Part shown: piece by piece, positions 53,621 to 62,561 of the stretch
How positions within the stretch are numbered: position 1 is the first letter of the stretch
How the letters are laid out: each line of letters opens with the position of its first letter
Translations under genes and position numbers: made by a program
NCBI GenBank assembly: GCA_026129095.1
Contig: JAHCIT010000002.1
Coordinates: 434,001-498,000, forward strand
Source: Deltaproteobacteria bacterium
Lineage (GTDB): Bacteria; JAGRBM01; JAHCIT01
Reading direction: 5' to 3'
Length of the DNA stretch: 64,000 nt
Notes under the pieces: model-generated
Databases searched by the model: none
Told to the model about the DNA's origin: nothing
The model's input: only the letters and a program-made list of their open reading frames with translations

Positions 53621-54274
53621 GTGAAATTCGTTCCAGACATCCTCCTGACCGGAACCATTACCGAACTGCCTCCGGCGCTCGTCCGACGGCTTGTACGAAT
53701 CGCACATGGTTACGGGCTCCTGCTCGCCCTTCAGTTACGGGACAAGGCAAAAACCGACCGCCAGCTGTATCTTCACGCAAGAGAACTGGCGACACACGCA
53801 TTTCTGCTGGTAAATGGGCGCCCGCATGTGGCAATGGCAGCAGCGGCAGCGGGAGTGCAGCTCGGTCCCGATACACTGCCAGCCGCGGTAGTCCGCCGGG
53901 CCTTTCCTAAGCTGGTCATCGGCTATTCAGCACATTCCGCTGGCGAGCTCCGCCGGGGCAGGGATGCCGATTTCGTGCTGCTCTCGCCCTTTGCGCGGCC
54001 CTTAAGCAAGCCCGGCGATCAACGCCGGCCGCTTGGGACGGCGAAATGGGGTCTGCTGGCCGGTAAAAGCCCAGTGGCAACTCTCGCACTGGGAGGAATA
54101 ACTCCTGAAAATGCAGATAGGGCAATCAATGCGGGAGCCGCAGGGGTTGCGGTGACTGGCGCCGTTCTACTGGCAGACGATCCGGCAAGCGCATTTTCTG
54201 ATCTGGCCCATGCGGTCAGTATTTCCTTAGGACTGCAACCACAACTCCCTGCAGTTCGCAATCCTCGGCATTGA
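53621..54274 (+). CDS. ThiE/TenI-family protein
   Basis: 217 residues of the thiamine-phosphate synthase fold. LQLRDK, LVNGRPHVAMAAAAAGVQLGPD, GYSAHS, DFVLLSPFARPLSKPGD and ALGGITPENADRAINAGAAGVAVTGAVL follow ThiE order. The usual NDR is NGR and the Thr-rich phosphate loop is altered (PLSKPGD), so it may be a TenI-like protein with changed activity rather than a true ThiE. GTG start 53621. Its last 59 bases overlap lexA tail to tail. Confidence 0.75.
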   Translation: MKFVPDILLTGTITELPPALVRRLVRIAHGYGLLLALQLRDKAKTDRQLYLHARELATHAFLLVNGRPHVAMAAAAAGVQLGPDTLPAAVVRRAFPKLVIGYSAHSAGELRRGRDADFVLLSPFARPLSKPGDQRRPLGTAKWGLLAGKSPVATLALGGITPENADRAINAGAAGVAVTGAVLLADDPASAFSDLAHAVSISLGLQPQLPAVRNPRH

Positions 54275-54818
54275 CACGGATCGGCTCCATCCGCGCATTT
54301 GCCGGCTCCAGCCGGATCACTGACGTACCTTCCCGGTAAAACCGTTTCAGTGTCACCTGGTCATTGCCGATCAATGCAACGACCGTCTCGCCCGGCTGTG
54401 CAGTCTGGGCTTTACGGCAAATGACATGATCGCCGTTGTGGATTCCGTCCTCTATCATCGAATCACCCCGGACACGGAGCACAAAATGATCCCCGCGGCC
54501 AAGCAAGTCGGCGGGAACATTCAACGTCTCGGTCTGCTCGACTGCCTGAATCGGCTGGCCTGCGGCCACAACACCGAGAAGTGGCAGGGCCACTGCCTTC
54601 GGGGCGTCAGGCTTTTCCACCAGCTCAATCGAGCGGTTGTGGTTCCATGACTTTTTCAGAAACCCCTTGGCCTGAAGAGCCTCCACGTGCTGCTGCACAG
54701 TCGAAAGTGCACTGATGCCCAGTTCGTCGGCGATTTCCCGGTAGCTCGGCGCATAACCGTTGTCCTTCGCCAGCTGTTCGATGGTATCTAGGACTTCCCT
54801 TTGCCGTTTGGTCAGCAT
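54216..54818 (-). CDS. lexA: LexA repressor
   Basis: 200 residues. Winged HTH (SYREIADELGISALSTVQQH), the Ala86-Gly87 cleavage site in GVVAAG, Ser120 in RGDSM and Lys158 in VTLKRF. SOS genes are repressed until RecA-stimulated self-cleavage. ATG 54818 has no Shine-Dalgarno, and a -10 (TATACT, 54825-54830) sits six bases upstream, so the mRNA may be leaderless. A TATACGTATA palindrome overlaps this -10, a probable autoregulatory site. Overlaps the thiE/tenI 3' end by 59 bases. Confidence 0.93.
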   Translation of the reverse strand: MLTKRQREVLDTIEQLAKDNGYAPSYREIADELGISALSTVQQHVEALQAKGFLKKSWNHNRSIELVEKPDAPKAVALPLLGVVAAGQPIQAVEQTETLNVPADLLGRGDHFVLRVRGDSMIEDGIHNGDHVICRKAQTAQPGETVVALIGNDQVTLKRFYREGTSVIRLEPANARMEPIRVNAEDCELQGVVVAVLRKY

Positions 54819-54824
54819 GAGAGA

Positions 54825-54852
54825 AGTATACGTATATAAACCGAATGAGCAA
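54825..54852 (-). promoter_or_regulatory. lexA promoter with palindromic operator
   Basis: On the minus strand TTGCTC (54847-54852), 16-bp spacer, TATACT (54825-54830), then six bases to ATG. The 10-bp palindrome TATACGTATA (54827-54836) covers the -10. Start of transcription would be at or next to the A of ATG. Confidence 0.55.
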
Positions 54853-54909
54853 GCAGAATCTTTCTAACAAACTGAAATTATTGATTAAATAAGTGTGCTT
54901 TGGTCTGGC

Positions 54910-55518
54910 TTATCCCTGCTTGGAAAGTGCCTTTTCAACTATCGGCAAACGGTCATTGCCCCAGTAAAGCCTGCTTCCCACAACGAAAGTAGGAGCCCCA
55001 AAGGCACCAAGCCTTACAGCCTCGTCGGTAACGCTCTTGAGCTTTTCCTTGATCACAGGGTCGCTCGCACGGGCAAGAAGTTGCGCACCATCCAGCCCAA
55101 GCGAACCGGCAATTTCGCCGAAAATCTCCGGGGATTCGATCGTTTTCCCCTCAGCCCAGAGCGCCCGGTACAAAGCAAGCGAAAAGGGGCCCACCCTGGT
55201 TTCATCGGCTTCACCCACCGCCGTCAGCATGCGTTGTACGGTGAGTGTATTAAACGGGAAAGCTCCTGCAGGAAACCGGAACGGTACCCCATAATAATCC
55301 GCCCAGTCGGCGAGATCCTGTATCGCCCACTTCTGCTTGGGCGGTATATAGACCTGAAGCGGCGGTTTGTTACCCGTCGCCTGCATGACTCCACCCAGAA
55401 AAAACGGCCGCCAGCGGCAATGGGCGCCAGTCCGGTCACAGAGCCCCTTGATTTGTGTCGCTGCAAGGTACGAATAAGGGCTCACGAGGTCGTAATAAAA
55501 ATCGAATGATGCAGGCAT
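54910..55518 (-). CDS. DsbA-family 2-hydroxychromene-2-carboxylate isomerase-like protein
   Basis: 202 residues of the kappa-GST/HCCA isomerase group. FDFYYDLVSPYSYLAATQIK carries the Ser/Tyr glutathione-site segment; FLGGVMQATGNKPP and FGAPTFVVGSRLYWGNDRL are family blocks. Such enzymes act in aromatic catabolism or as glutathione-dependent isomerases; substrate here unknown. GAGGGAGC lies seven bases before ATG 55518. Follows the ROK kinase by 12 bases, so co-transcribed. Confidence 0.85.
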   Translation of the reverse strand: MPASFDFYYDLVSPYSYLAATQIKGLCDRTGAHCRWRPFFLGGVMQATGNKPPLQVYIPPKQKWAIQDLADWADYYGVPFRFPAGAFPFNTLTVQRMLTAVGEADETRVGPFSLALYRALWAEGKTIESPEIFGEIAGSLGLDGAQLLARASDPVIKEKLKSVTDEAVRLGAFGAPTFVVGSRLYWGNDRLPIVEKALSKQG

Positions 55519-55530
55519 GGAATGCTCCCT

Positions 55531-56538
55531 CTACTTCGATGTTTGGGCCGCTGCTTTCCAAGCCAGCCCCGCCGCACCGGCAAGTGCGGCGTTATCACCC
55601 AGCCGGGCCCTGAAAATCCGCGCCCGCCGGGCAGGATAACGGAAACTGCGCTCACGCATCACCTTGTCTGCCCGTCGGGCGAATAGCGGCCAGGCGAGTG
55701 CTATCTTGCCGCCGATCACAAACCGGTCCACCGACAGCCCCATGACAAGTGCCGACAGAAGTGCCCCCAACGCATCGGCCAGCCGGTCCCATGCCTCTAC
55801 AGCAGCAGGATCCCCCTGCATGGCAGCCCGGGCAATCGTCTGTGCAGTGATCTCGCGAGGGGCTTCACGAAACCGTCTGGCGAGACGAGACCTCGTTCCC
55901 TGTGCAACAATATCGGCGAAGGAGTTTTTCACTCCAGTCCCCGAGGCGACCGTCTCGTAGCAGCCAATCTGGCCACAGTTGCAGCGGCGGCCCTGGGGAT
56001 CATACAGCAGGTGTCCAAACTCGCCGGCCATTCCTGACGGCCCGTGCCAGAGCCTGCCATCCAGAATCAGCGCACCACCAAGTCCGGTACCCATGAAAAT
56101 ACCCGCCACTGTTTCAATTTCTCTTGCGCTGCCGAGCCACTGTTCGCCGGCCAGAGCCGCATCAGCATCGTTAATGATCACTACCGGCAGCTTGAGGGCT
56201 TTCATCAGCTGGTCCTGAAGCTTCAGGTTCCGCCACGCTGAAAACTGCGGACACTGGGTAACGATCCCCTTGTGAGCATCCACGCCGCCTGCCACCGCCA
56301 TTCCGACGGCAACCAGCTCTGGCAGCGTGACGCCCGCCTCGCCCGCCGCTTCCCGAACAAGCCGGGCCAGTTCTCCGGCCGCCCGTGAAGGGTTTTCAAG
56401 CACCCGCGAGGATCGCTCGACCCGGCCGAGCACCCGCCCGTCCCTGCCCGAAATCGCCGCCCGCATGTTCGTGCCACCCACATCCAGTGCAGCCACGAAC
56501 CGCGGGCCTTTGACGGGGAATTTACGCCGGTTCTTCAT
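55531..56538 (-). CDS. ROK-family sugar kinase (glucokinase-like)
   Basis: 335 residues. ALDVGGTNMRAA phosphate motif, AGEFGHLLYD with the zinc His, and CNCGQIGCYE zinc signature, all hallmarks of ROK. DADAALAGEQWLG and GIFMGTGLGGAL complete the catalytic set. Most likely phosphorylates glucose or a related hexose using ATP. First gene of a two-gene minus-strand unit with the HCCA isomerase-like protein. Confidence 0.9.
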   Translation of the reverse strand: MKNRRKFPVKGPRFVAALDVGGTNMRAAISGRDGRVLGRVERSSRVLENPSRAAGELARLVREAAGEAGVTLPELVAVGMAVAGGVDAHKGIVTQCPQFSAWRNLKLQDQLMKALKLPVVIINDADAALAGEQWLGSAREIETVAGIFMGTGLGGALILDGRLWHGPSGMAGEFGHLLYDPQGRRCNCGQIGCYETVASGTGVKNSFADIVAQGTRSRLARRFREAPREITAQTIARAAMQGDPAAVEAWDRLADALGALLSALVMGLSVDRFVIGGKIALAWPLFARRADKVMRERSFRYPARRARIFRARLGDNAALAGAAGLAWKAAAQTSK

Positions 56539-56608
56539 TGCCGTCCGGTCATACTCGTTTCAGACTGTCGCCACTCAGCTTTGGGACCACAGGGGGCGTT
56601 ACGCCGTT

Positions 56609-57826
56609 ATGGCCAAGATCGATGCATTTCTCAAGAAAGCCGTAGAGATGGCGGCAAGTGATCTTCACGTCTCCGTGGGTTCGCCACCCGTCGTCCGTCA
56701 GTTCGGCCAACTCAAGAAATTCAAGTTTGCCGACCTGAATGCCGCCCAGACAAAAGCCCTGCTCTATGAGATTCTTTCTCCAGAACAGATACGCGAATTC
56801 GAGTCTACCATGGACCTGGATTTCGCCTACTCAATACCTGATCTCGCCCGGTTCCGTGGCAATGCTTTCGTGCAGCGAAAGGGGATCGACATCTGCTTCC
56901 GCGTTATCAAGGCCCATCTTCCTTCATTCGCGGATCTCGGCATTCCGGAAGTAATGAAGAAGGTGTCCGAAAATCACCAAGGGCTGGTGCTGATCACGGG
57001 CGGGGCGGGTTCCGGCAAGTCGACGACGCTTGCCGCGTTGGTGGACTATATCAATACGAACCGGGCCCATCATGTGCTCACGGTTGAGGAACCGATCGAA
57101 TATGTTCATCCGGTCAAGGCAGGTGCCGTGAACCAGCGGCAGATCGGGCTGCACACCAAATCCTATGCCAACTCGCTGAAGGCCGCGCTTCGTGAAAACC
57201 CCGATGTCGTCATGGTAGGCGAACTCCGCGATCTCGAAACAATCTCCCTGGCGATCAGTGCTTCCGAGACGGGACATCTCGTTATCGGTTCGATGAACAC
57301 CTCCTCGGCCCACAAGACCGTGGACAAGATCATAGACTCCTATCCATCGAACCAGCAGAACCAGATCCGTGCCATGCTGGGAGAGTCACTAAAAGCGGTA
57401 TTTACGCAACGGCTTCTGCCCTCGGCCGACGGGCGACGCATGGTGCTCGCTTATGAACTGCTGCTTGGGAGCCTCCAGCTCGGCAACCTCATCAAGGACG
57501 GCAAGACCTTCCAGATACCAAACCTCATGCAGACCGGAAAAAATCGGGGCATGCGGCTCATGGACGATACGCTGATGGACCTTTTGCGCGCCGGCAAAAT
57601 CACACCTGAAATCGCCATCAAAAATGCGGCAAACCCCAAGACCTTCGCACAGTTCGCTCCGAAAGCGGCCATTGAACCCGAGGGAGCAATCCCCAGCGCC
57701 ACACCGGCGTCAGCATCCGGCAGTCCTGCCCGGCCGCCCGCCGGTGCGCCGACAAGTCCCTCCAAACCGGCCTCCCCTGCTCCGGGCGTAATTCCGGGCC
57801 GTGCGACAAAACCTGGTGTCGGGTGA
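56609..57826 (+). CDS. PilT-like ATPase with altered His box (PilT paralogue 1)
   Basis: 405 residues. Walker A GGAGSGKSTT (Lys137), Asp-box equivalent VEEPIEYVH and Walker B VVMVGELRD are present, but the PilT His-box HTNSA is SMNTSSAHK here (Asn230 at the His position). A C-terminal Pro/Ala-rich tail of ~45 residues is extra. Start ATG 56609 gives the normal MAKIDAFLKK; the frame to 56327 runs antisense to ROK. Probably a pilus-associated or regulatory ATPase rather than the main retraction motor. Same strand as the canonical PilT 51 bp on. Confidence 0.85.
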   Translation: MAKIDAFLKKAVEMAASDLHVSVGSPPVVRQFGQLKKFKFADLNAAQTKALLYEILSPEQIREFESTMDLDFAYSIPDLARFRGNAFVQRKGIDICFRVIKAHLPSFADLGIPEVMKKVSENHQGLVLITGGAGSGKSTTLAALVDYINTNRAHHVLTVEEPIEYVHPVKAGAVNQRQIGLHTKSYANSLKAALRENPDVVMVGELRDLETISLAISASETGHLVIGSMNTSSAHKTVDKIIDSYPSNQQNQIRAMLGESLKAVFTQRLLPSADGRRMVLAYELLLGSLQLGNLIKDGKTFQIPNLMQTGKNRGMRLMDDTLMDLLRAGKITPEIAIKNAANPKTFAQFAPKAAIEPEGAIPSATPASASGSPARPPAGAPTSPSKPASPAPGVIPGRATKPGVG

Positions 57827-57876
57827 GCTCACGATCTGTTCCGGCTGAGCTCGTTTCATATTAAGGATTCCCACAC

Positions 57877-58965
57877 ATGAACAAGATCGATAGGCTGCTC
57901 CGGACCATGATTGAAAAAGAGGCTTCCGACCTTCATATGTTTATCGGCAAGCCGCCCCTGCTCCGCCTGCGCGGTGATCTGCTGCCGATCGATGGCGAGC
58001 CTGTTTTGACGCCTGAAGAATCAGCCGAACTCCTCACCGGGTTCTTGAACGAAAACCAGAAAAACACGATCCGCGAGCATCTCGATCTGGACTGCGCCTA
58101 TGAACTGCCGGACGGATCGGCCCGGTTCCGCGTGAACCTGCTGAACCAGAACCGCGGTCTTGGAGGCGTACTACGGATCATTCCGACCAAGATTCTCACC
58201 ATCGATCAGCTCCGGCTCCCGCCCGTTGTCCGGAAAATTGCCGACATCCCCCGGGGACTTGTGGTCGTGACCGGACCCACAGGTTCGGGCAAGTCCACCA
58301 CGCTCGCGGCGATGATCGATTACATCAATGAAACCCGCGAAGCCCATATCATTACCATCGAGGATCCGCTCGAATTCGTACACCCGAACAAGAAGTGCAT
58401 TATCACGCAGCGCGAAGTGAAAACGCACACCAAGTCATTCGCCTCCGCACTCAAGATGGCTGCACGTGAAGACCCTGACATCGTGCTCGTGGGCGAAATG
58501 CGTGATCTGGAGACAATCCGGCTGGCACTGGCGGCTGCCGAACTGGGTATTCTCGTTTTCGGGACACTACATACCAACTCGGCGGCCAAGACCATCGACC
58601 GGATCATCGACGCATTTCCGGCCGATGAACAGCCTCAGGTGCGCGTGATGCTGGCCGATTCGCTCAAGGCAGTCGTCGCCCAGCAGCTCTGCAAGACTGC
58701 TGATGGCAAGGGCCGCTGCGCGGCCAACGAAATTCTTATTTCCACCTCGGCACTCGGGAACCTGATTCGTGAAGGCAAGATAGCCATGATCAACTCGATG
58801 ATCCAAACCGGCACCGCCATGGGCATGCAGACGATGGACCAGGCCCTGATGACCTACGTGAAGGAAGGCCGCATTACACCGCTCGCCGCTTATGAAAAGG
58901 CCATCGACAAGGAGATATTCGCCAAGCTGCTCCGCGAATCCGGCGATGAGATGCCGGCTGACTGA
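57877..58965 (+). CDS. pilT: Twitching motility ATPase PilT
   Basis: 362 residues. SDLHMFIGKPPLLRLRGDL, Walker A GPTGSGKSTT (Lys139), Asp box IEDPLEFVH, Walker B IVLVGEMRD and His box GTLHTNSAAKT (His232) are all intact, followed by SALGNLIREGKI (the AIRNLIRE-type element). Hexameric retraction ATPase of type IV pili. Fits with the MglA/MglB polarity genes in the window. Upstream spacing and shared strand suggest an operon with the PilT-like paralogue. Confidence 0.93.
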   Translation: MNKIDRLLRTMIEKEASDLHMFIGKPPLLRLRGDLLPIDGEPVLTPEESAELLTGFLNENQKNTIREHLDLDCAYELPDGSARFRVNLLNQNRGLGGVLRIIPTKILTIDQLRLPPVVRKIADIPRGLVVVTGPTGSGKSTTLAAMIDYINETREAHIITIEDPLEFVHPNKKCIITQREVKTHTKSFASALKMAAREDPDIVLVGEMRDLETIRLALAAAELGILVFGTLHTNSAAKTIDRIIDAFPADEQPQVRVMLADSLKAVVAQQLCKTADGKGRCAANEILISTSALGNLIREGKIAMINSMIQTGTAMGMQTMDQALMTYVKEGRITPLAAYEKAIDKEIFAKLLRESGDEMPAD

Positions 58966-58971
58966 CCGGCC

Positions 58972-60345
58972 GTGCCGCAGGACCAGTTTTCCGTGTCCAT
59001 TTCCCTAGACCAGCTGAAATCCCGTGCCTTGGAGGCGTTCCATGCCGGGCTTGATCAGGTACGGCCTGAACGGCTTGTTCTCGAGGCACTTATGCTGGAA
59101 CCGCCGTTCAAGGGGCAGTTCGACTTGCGAGAGCTGGTGGAAAGTGAAGAGCCGGTTCATGTTTTTTCGTGTGGAAAAGCAGCTGCCCGGATGGCGGAAG
59201 CGGCTACCCATGTCTTGAGTGCGCGACTTGCCCGCACCTTATGTATCGTTCCGGACGGTACTGCACGGCCTGCAGCTCTCGGCACCCAATCGGTTCAATG
59301 GATCGAATCAGGCCATCCCCTGCCATCAGACCGGTCTGCTGCCGCTGGACTCGCGGCCTTCGACTGGATGGCGGCCTTGCCCGCCGAGGGTGCCTCGCTT
59401 CTGGTTCTGCTTTCCGGCGGAACAAGTGCGCTCCTGGGAATGCCGCGGACAGGGTTTTCTGTTTCTGATCTTGCGGTCGCCACCCGGCTGCTCCTGGAAT
59501 CTGGAGCCCGTATCAACGAGATCAACACCGTCCGAAAGCACCTCTGCCCGCCGCTCGGCGGCGGATTGCTCAAGGCATCACCGTCCGGCATCCAGATCAT
59601 CGTCCTGCTGATATCCGATGTTCCCGGCAATGACCTCACAACCATAGGGTCGGGGCCTTTCATCCCCGATCCAACGACTGTTGCCGATGCCCGGTCCATC
59701 CTTGACCGGTACCAGCTCGGTGGCCGGCTGCCGGAGGACATCAAGAAGCTGTTTTTCAATCAAACGCCACCTGACGATCTCGAAACGCTAAAGCCCGGGG
59801 ACGGCCGGATTACTCCTACACATCTTGTGCTGGCCGATAGCCACACACTTCTCAAGGCGATCGAGTCGCAATTCCGTGATGCCCGGTATTCCACGATTAT
59901 CGGGGAAAATGAGCAGGACACCGTTTCCGCTGCGGTGGAATCACATCTCGAAGCCGTCGAGCGCCTTCGGCGTGAAATCCCGGAGGGACTGGTGATCCTG
60001 CTTTCCGGGGGAGAACTCTCGGTAAAGGTGGCCGGGACTGGATCAGGCGGACGGAATACCCACTATGCACTGGAATTTCTGGTTCGTACAGGGGCAGACC
60101 GGTTGCGGACCGGCCCTTGGGTGCTACTCTCGGCCGGGTCTGATGGCCGTGATGGCCTCTCTACCGCTGCCGGTGCACTGGTCGATTCCCGGTCATATGA
60201 ACTGGCGCGTCAGCGGGGGCTGGATCCGGCTGCTTTTCTGGCCCGTTTCGACAGTTACAGTTTTTTCGCCGATACCGGCGGACTCGTCACGACCGGAGCA
60301 ACGGGCAGCAACCTGAACGATGTCAGGATGGTGATACTTGGGTAA
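58972..60345 (+). CDS. Glycerate 2-kinase (MOFRL family)
   Basis: 457 residues. LLVLLSGGTSALLG, TVRKHLCPPLGGG, LLISDVPGNDLTTIGSGPF, AGTGSGGRNTHYALE and GSDGRDGLSTAAGALVDS are the DUF4147 and MOFRL signatures. It phosphorylates glycerate at C2 to 2-phosphoglycerate. GTG start at 58972, seven bases after pilT; the last eight bases overlap the next gene. Confidence 0.9.
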   Translation: MPQDQFSVSISLDQLKSRALEAFHAGLDQVRPERLVLEALMLEPPFKGQFDLRELVESEEPVHVFSCGKAAARMAEAATHVLSARLARTLCIVPDGTARPAALGTQSVQWIESGHPLPSDRSAAAGLAAFDWMAALPAEGASLLVLLSGGTSALLGMPRTGFSVSDLAVATRLLLESGARINEINTVRKHLCPPLGGGLLKASPSGIQIIVLLISDVPGNDLTTIGSGPFIPDPTTVADARSILDRYQLGGRLPEDIKKLFFNQTPPDDLETLKPGDGRITPTHLVLADSHTLLKAIESQFRDARYSTIIGENEQDTVSAAVESHLEAVERLRREIPEGLVILLSGGELSVKVAGTGSGGRNTHYALEFLVRTGADRLRTGPWVLLSAGSDGRDGLSTAAGALVDSRSYELARQRGLDPAAFLARFDSYSFFADTGGLVTTGATGSNLNDVRMVILG

Positions 60346-61471
60346 GCTATTGGTTCTGGCTGCAATTTTCTGTTCCGGTTGCACGGCCGCTTACCAGGCA
60401 ACGTCTGAGCACTATTACGACTGGACTGACCGCTACGATGGCGTCGGACGCCTGAAAGAGGTCAGGCGCCGGACGCTCAAAATGCAGGAGGTTTCGGGGC
60501 TTGCATGGGATCCGGTCAACCGCGGTATCTGGATGATCAACGACGGCCGGCGCCTGAAGCTTGCCTTCCTTGGTGATCCGCTTGGTGCGGACATGTTCAA
60601 TGCCGAGGCCCATGACCTGTCGGCCTTCGAGCTACCGAAACAGCGGGATTCCAAATGGGCAGAATGGCCGGACCTTGAAGCGGTGAGCGTTCAACCTGAA
60701 GGGCACGGCGTGCGTCTATGGGTAGCGTCGGAACTTGTGCGCCAGGCATGGAGGCTCGACCTGGAAAACCGGAAGGTCGATGAGATTGTCGGCCTTCCCC
60801 AGCCCATCGGCGATGAGGGCTCCGCAATTGAATGTGCAGGCAGGCGGACAAACGCGTCGATAGAAGGGCTCGCTGTGGGTGGCGGGCCGGAGGGCCGTAT
60901 TTTCTTCAGCGCCAATGAGCGGTGCCCGACCGAAATTGTCCGGAAAGAGGAAAAACCGGACCGCCTTATGCGGTTCAGCCAGACCGCCTTTGAACAGCAG
61001 GTAACCCGCTACATGCTGACGCAACGCAAAACTCCTGCCGCCGAAACGGGTCCCCGAACCCGGAACGTGCTGGGCGAGCGCTTCTTGTGTCCCGGTGTTC
61101 CCCGCCAGGACGCACTCAATTCCGGGCAATTGTGCAAAACCGGATCGGTTACGGATCTTGCCTGGCAACCGGAGCATAACCGGCTATGGGTGCTGCTTCG
61201 CCACTCACGGCTGGTGGCGGCGCTGGAATGGTCTACCGAACCCCGGCTGCTTGGACTCTGGAGCTATCTCGGCAAGTTTGAAGAACGGGGAAGTGCCGTT
61301 CGGTTCGGAAGCGCCGAAGGACTTGCGATTGTTCCGGCCGATCCGGCCCACGGCCGTGGTGCCGTTCTGTTCATTGCAAGCGATAATGGCCCCCACCACG
61401 ATTCCGAGCTTATCGGTTTCGAACTGCCTGAAATCGCACCCTGGAAACCGGCAACCATGCCGACCAACTGA
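60338..61471 (+). CDS. Beta-propeller-like lipoprotein (SdiA-regulated/YjiK-like)
   Basis: 377 residues, lipobox FCSGC (Cys15). Repeated blade-like stretches: VSGLAWDPVNRGIWMINDG, LEAVSVQPEGHGVRLWVASE, IEGLAVGGGPEGRIFFSANE, VTDLAWQPEHNRLWVLLRHS and AEGLAIVPADP. This pattern resembles SdiA-regulated/esterase-like-phytase propellers. Probably a periplasmic or surface lipoprotein; no catalytic motif clear. Start is TTG 60338, overlapping the kinase stop by eight bases, with the lipoprotein signal starting there. Confidence 0.65.
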   Translation: MGKLLVLAAIFCSGCTAAYQATSEHYYDWTDRYDGVGRLKEVRRRTLKMQEVSGLAWDPVNRGIWMINDGRRLKLAFLGDPLGADMFNAEAHDLSAFELPKQRDSKWAEWPDLEAVSVQPEGHGVRLWVASELVRQAWRLDLENRKVDEIVGLPQPIGDEGSAIECAGRRTNASIEGLAVGGGPEGRIFFSANERCPTEIVRKEEKPDRLMRFSQTAFEQQVTRYMLTQRKTPAAETGPRTRNVLGERFLCPGVPRQDALNSGQLCKTGSVTDLAWQPEHNRLWVLLRHSRLVAALEWSTEPRLLGLWSYLGKFEERGSAVRFGSAEGLAIVPADPAHGRGAVLFIASDNGPHHDSELIGFELPEIAPWKPATMPTN

Positions 61472-61484
61472 CCACACTTCCCGC

Positions 61485-62561
61485 ATGACGGCGCCCACTG
61501 ATCCGTTGCGCAGCCGAGAGTTCCGGCGGGCCCTCCGGGGGTGGTTCCGGCTCCGGAAACGGGATCTGCCCTGGCGCCGCACCCTTGATCCATATGCCAT
61601 CTGGATAAGCGAGGTGATGCTTCAGCAGACTCAAGTGGCGACAGTCCTGTCCTACTATGAACCCTGGATGCGCCACTTTCCGGACGTTGAGACGCTGGCG
61701 GCGGCCGGACTGGATGACGTACTCATGCACTGGCAGGGAATGGGCTACTATGGCCGTGCCCGTACGCTTCACCGGGCTGCTGGCATCATCGTCAGGCAGC
61801 ATGGAGGAAAGCTCCCCTGCACATGTGACCGGCTGGGTGAAATACCAGGCTTTGGGCCCTATACGGCAGGAGCCGTTGCGAGTATTGCCTTTGGCGAAGC
61901 AGTTCCTGCCGTAGACGGCAATGTTGCCCGCGTGATTTCCCGTGTGTTGGGATTATCGGGCCACTCAAGTGATCCCATTCTGCGGCGCGGCATCACTGAA
62001 ATCCTGAAGCCGGTTGTTCCAAAAAAAAATCCGGGCGAATTCAACCAGGCGCTCATGGAACTGGGCGCCACTGTTTGCCGGCCACAGATAGCGCACTGCA
62101 ATGAGTGTCCTGTTTCGGTAATGTGTACTTCCAGAGAAAGGATCCTTTTGCCCGGCGTTGCCAGCAAAAGGGATTCCAGACCGGTCCGCACCATTCCCGT
62201 GCTTCGCTGGACCGCATTCCTGGTACCGGGTGGCCGTGGAGGTTTCTTGTACCGGCAACGGCCAATGAAAGGACTGTTTTCCGGGCTATGGGAGCTGCCA
62301 ACACTGGAGCGGCACTATGAGCCAAAAGGTGGACTTTTTCTGGGCGAGATTGAGCACCGGCTTACCCACCGGACAATCCGGCTTCATGTTTACCGGCTCA
62401 GGTACCTGCCGCGAGAGCTGGCAGGCACCGAATATTCAGCTTTCAGAACGCCACCGGCGGTAAGTGTTCTTATCAGAAAGGCACTGGTTCTTGCCGAGGG
62501 CACTGTCAGGAAAGTCTCGCGGCCTTCAGCGGATCGGGTGATCCCAGGGACCCTCCGGTGA
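61485..62561 (+). CDS. mutY: A/G-specific adenine glycosylase MutY
   Basis: 358 residues. SEVMLQQTQV holds catalytic Glu43; IPGFGPYTAGAVASIAFGE is the HhH and AVDGNVARVISR the catalytic Asp; CRPQIAHCNECPVSVMC is the 4Fe-4S loop. The C-terminal NUDIX-like MutT domain (LYRQRPMKGLFSGLWELP) reads 8-oxoG. Removes A opposite 8-oxoG. ATG 61485 lies 13 bases after the preceding stop; the longer frame to 61095 is antisense to nothing but overlaps the lipoprotein gene. Its last 56 bases overlap the convergent HNOB-like gene. Confidence 0.94.
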   Translation: MTAPTDPLRSREFRRALRGWFRLRKRDLPWRRTLDPYAIWISEVMLQQTQVATVLSYYEPWMRHFPDVETLAAAGLDDVLMHWQGMGYYGRARTLHRAAGIIVRQHGGKLPCTCDRLGEIPGFGPYTAGAVASIAFGEAVPAVDGNVARVISRVLGLSGHSSDPILRRGITEILKPVVPKKNPGEFNQALMELGATVCRPQIAHCNECPVSVMCTSRERILLPGVASKRDSRPVRTIPVLRWTAFLVPGGRGGFLYRQRPMKGLFSGLWELPTLERHYEPKGGLFLGEIEHRLTHRTIRLHVYRLRYLPRELAGTEYSAFRTPPAVSVLIRKALVLAEGTVRKVSRPSADRVIPGTLR

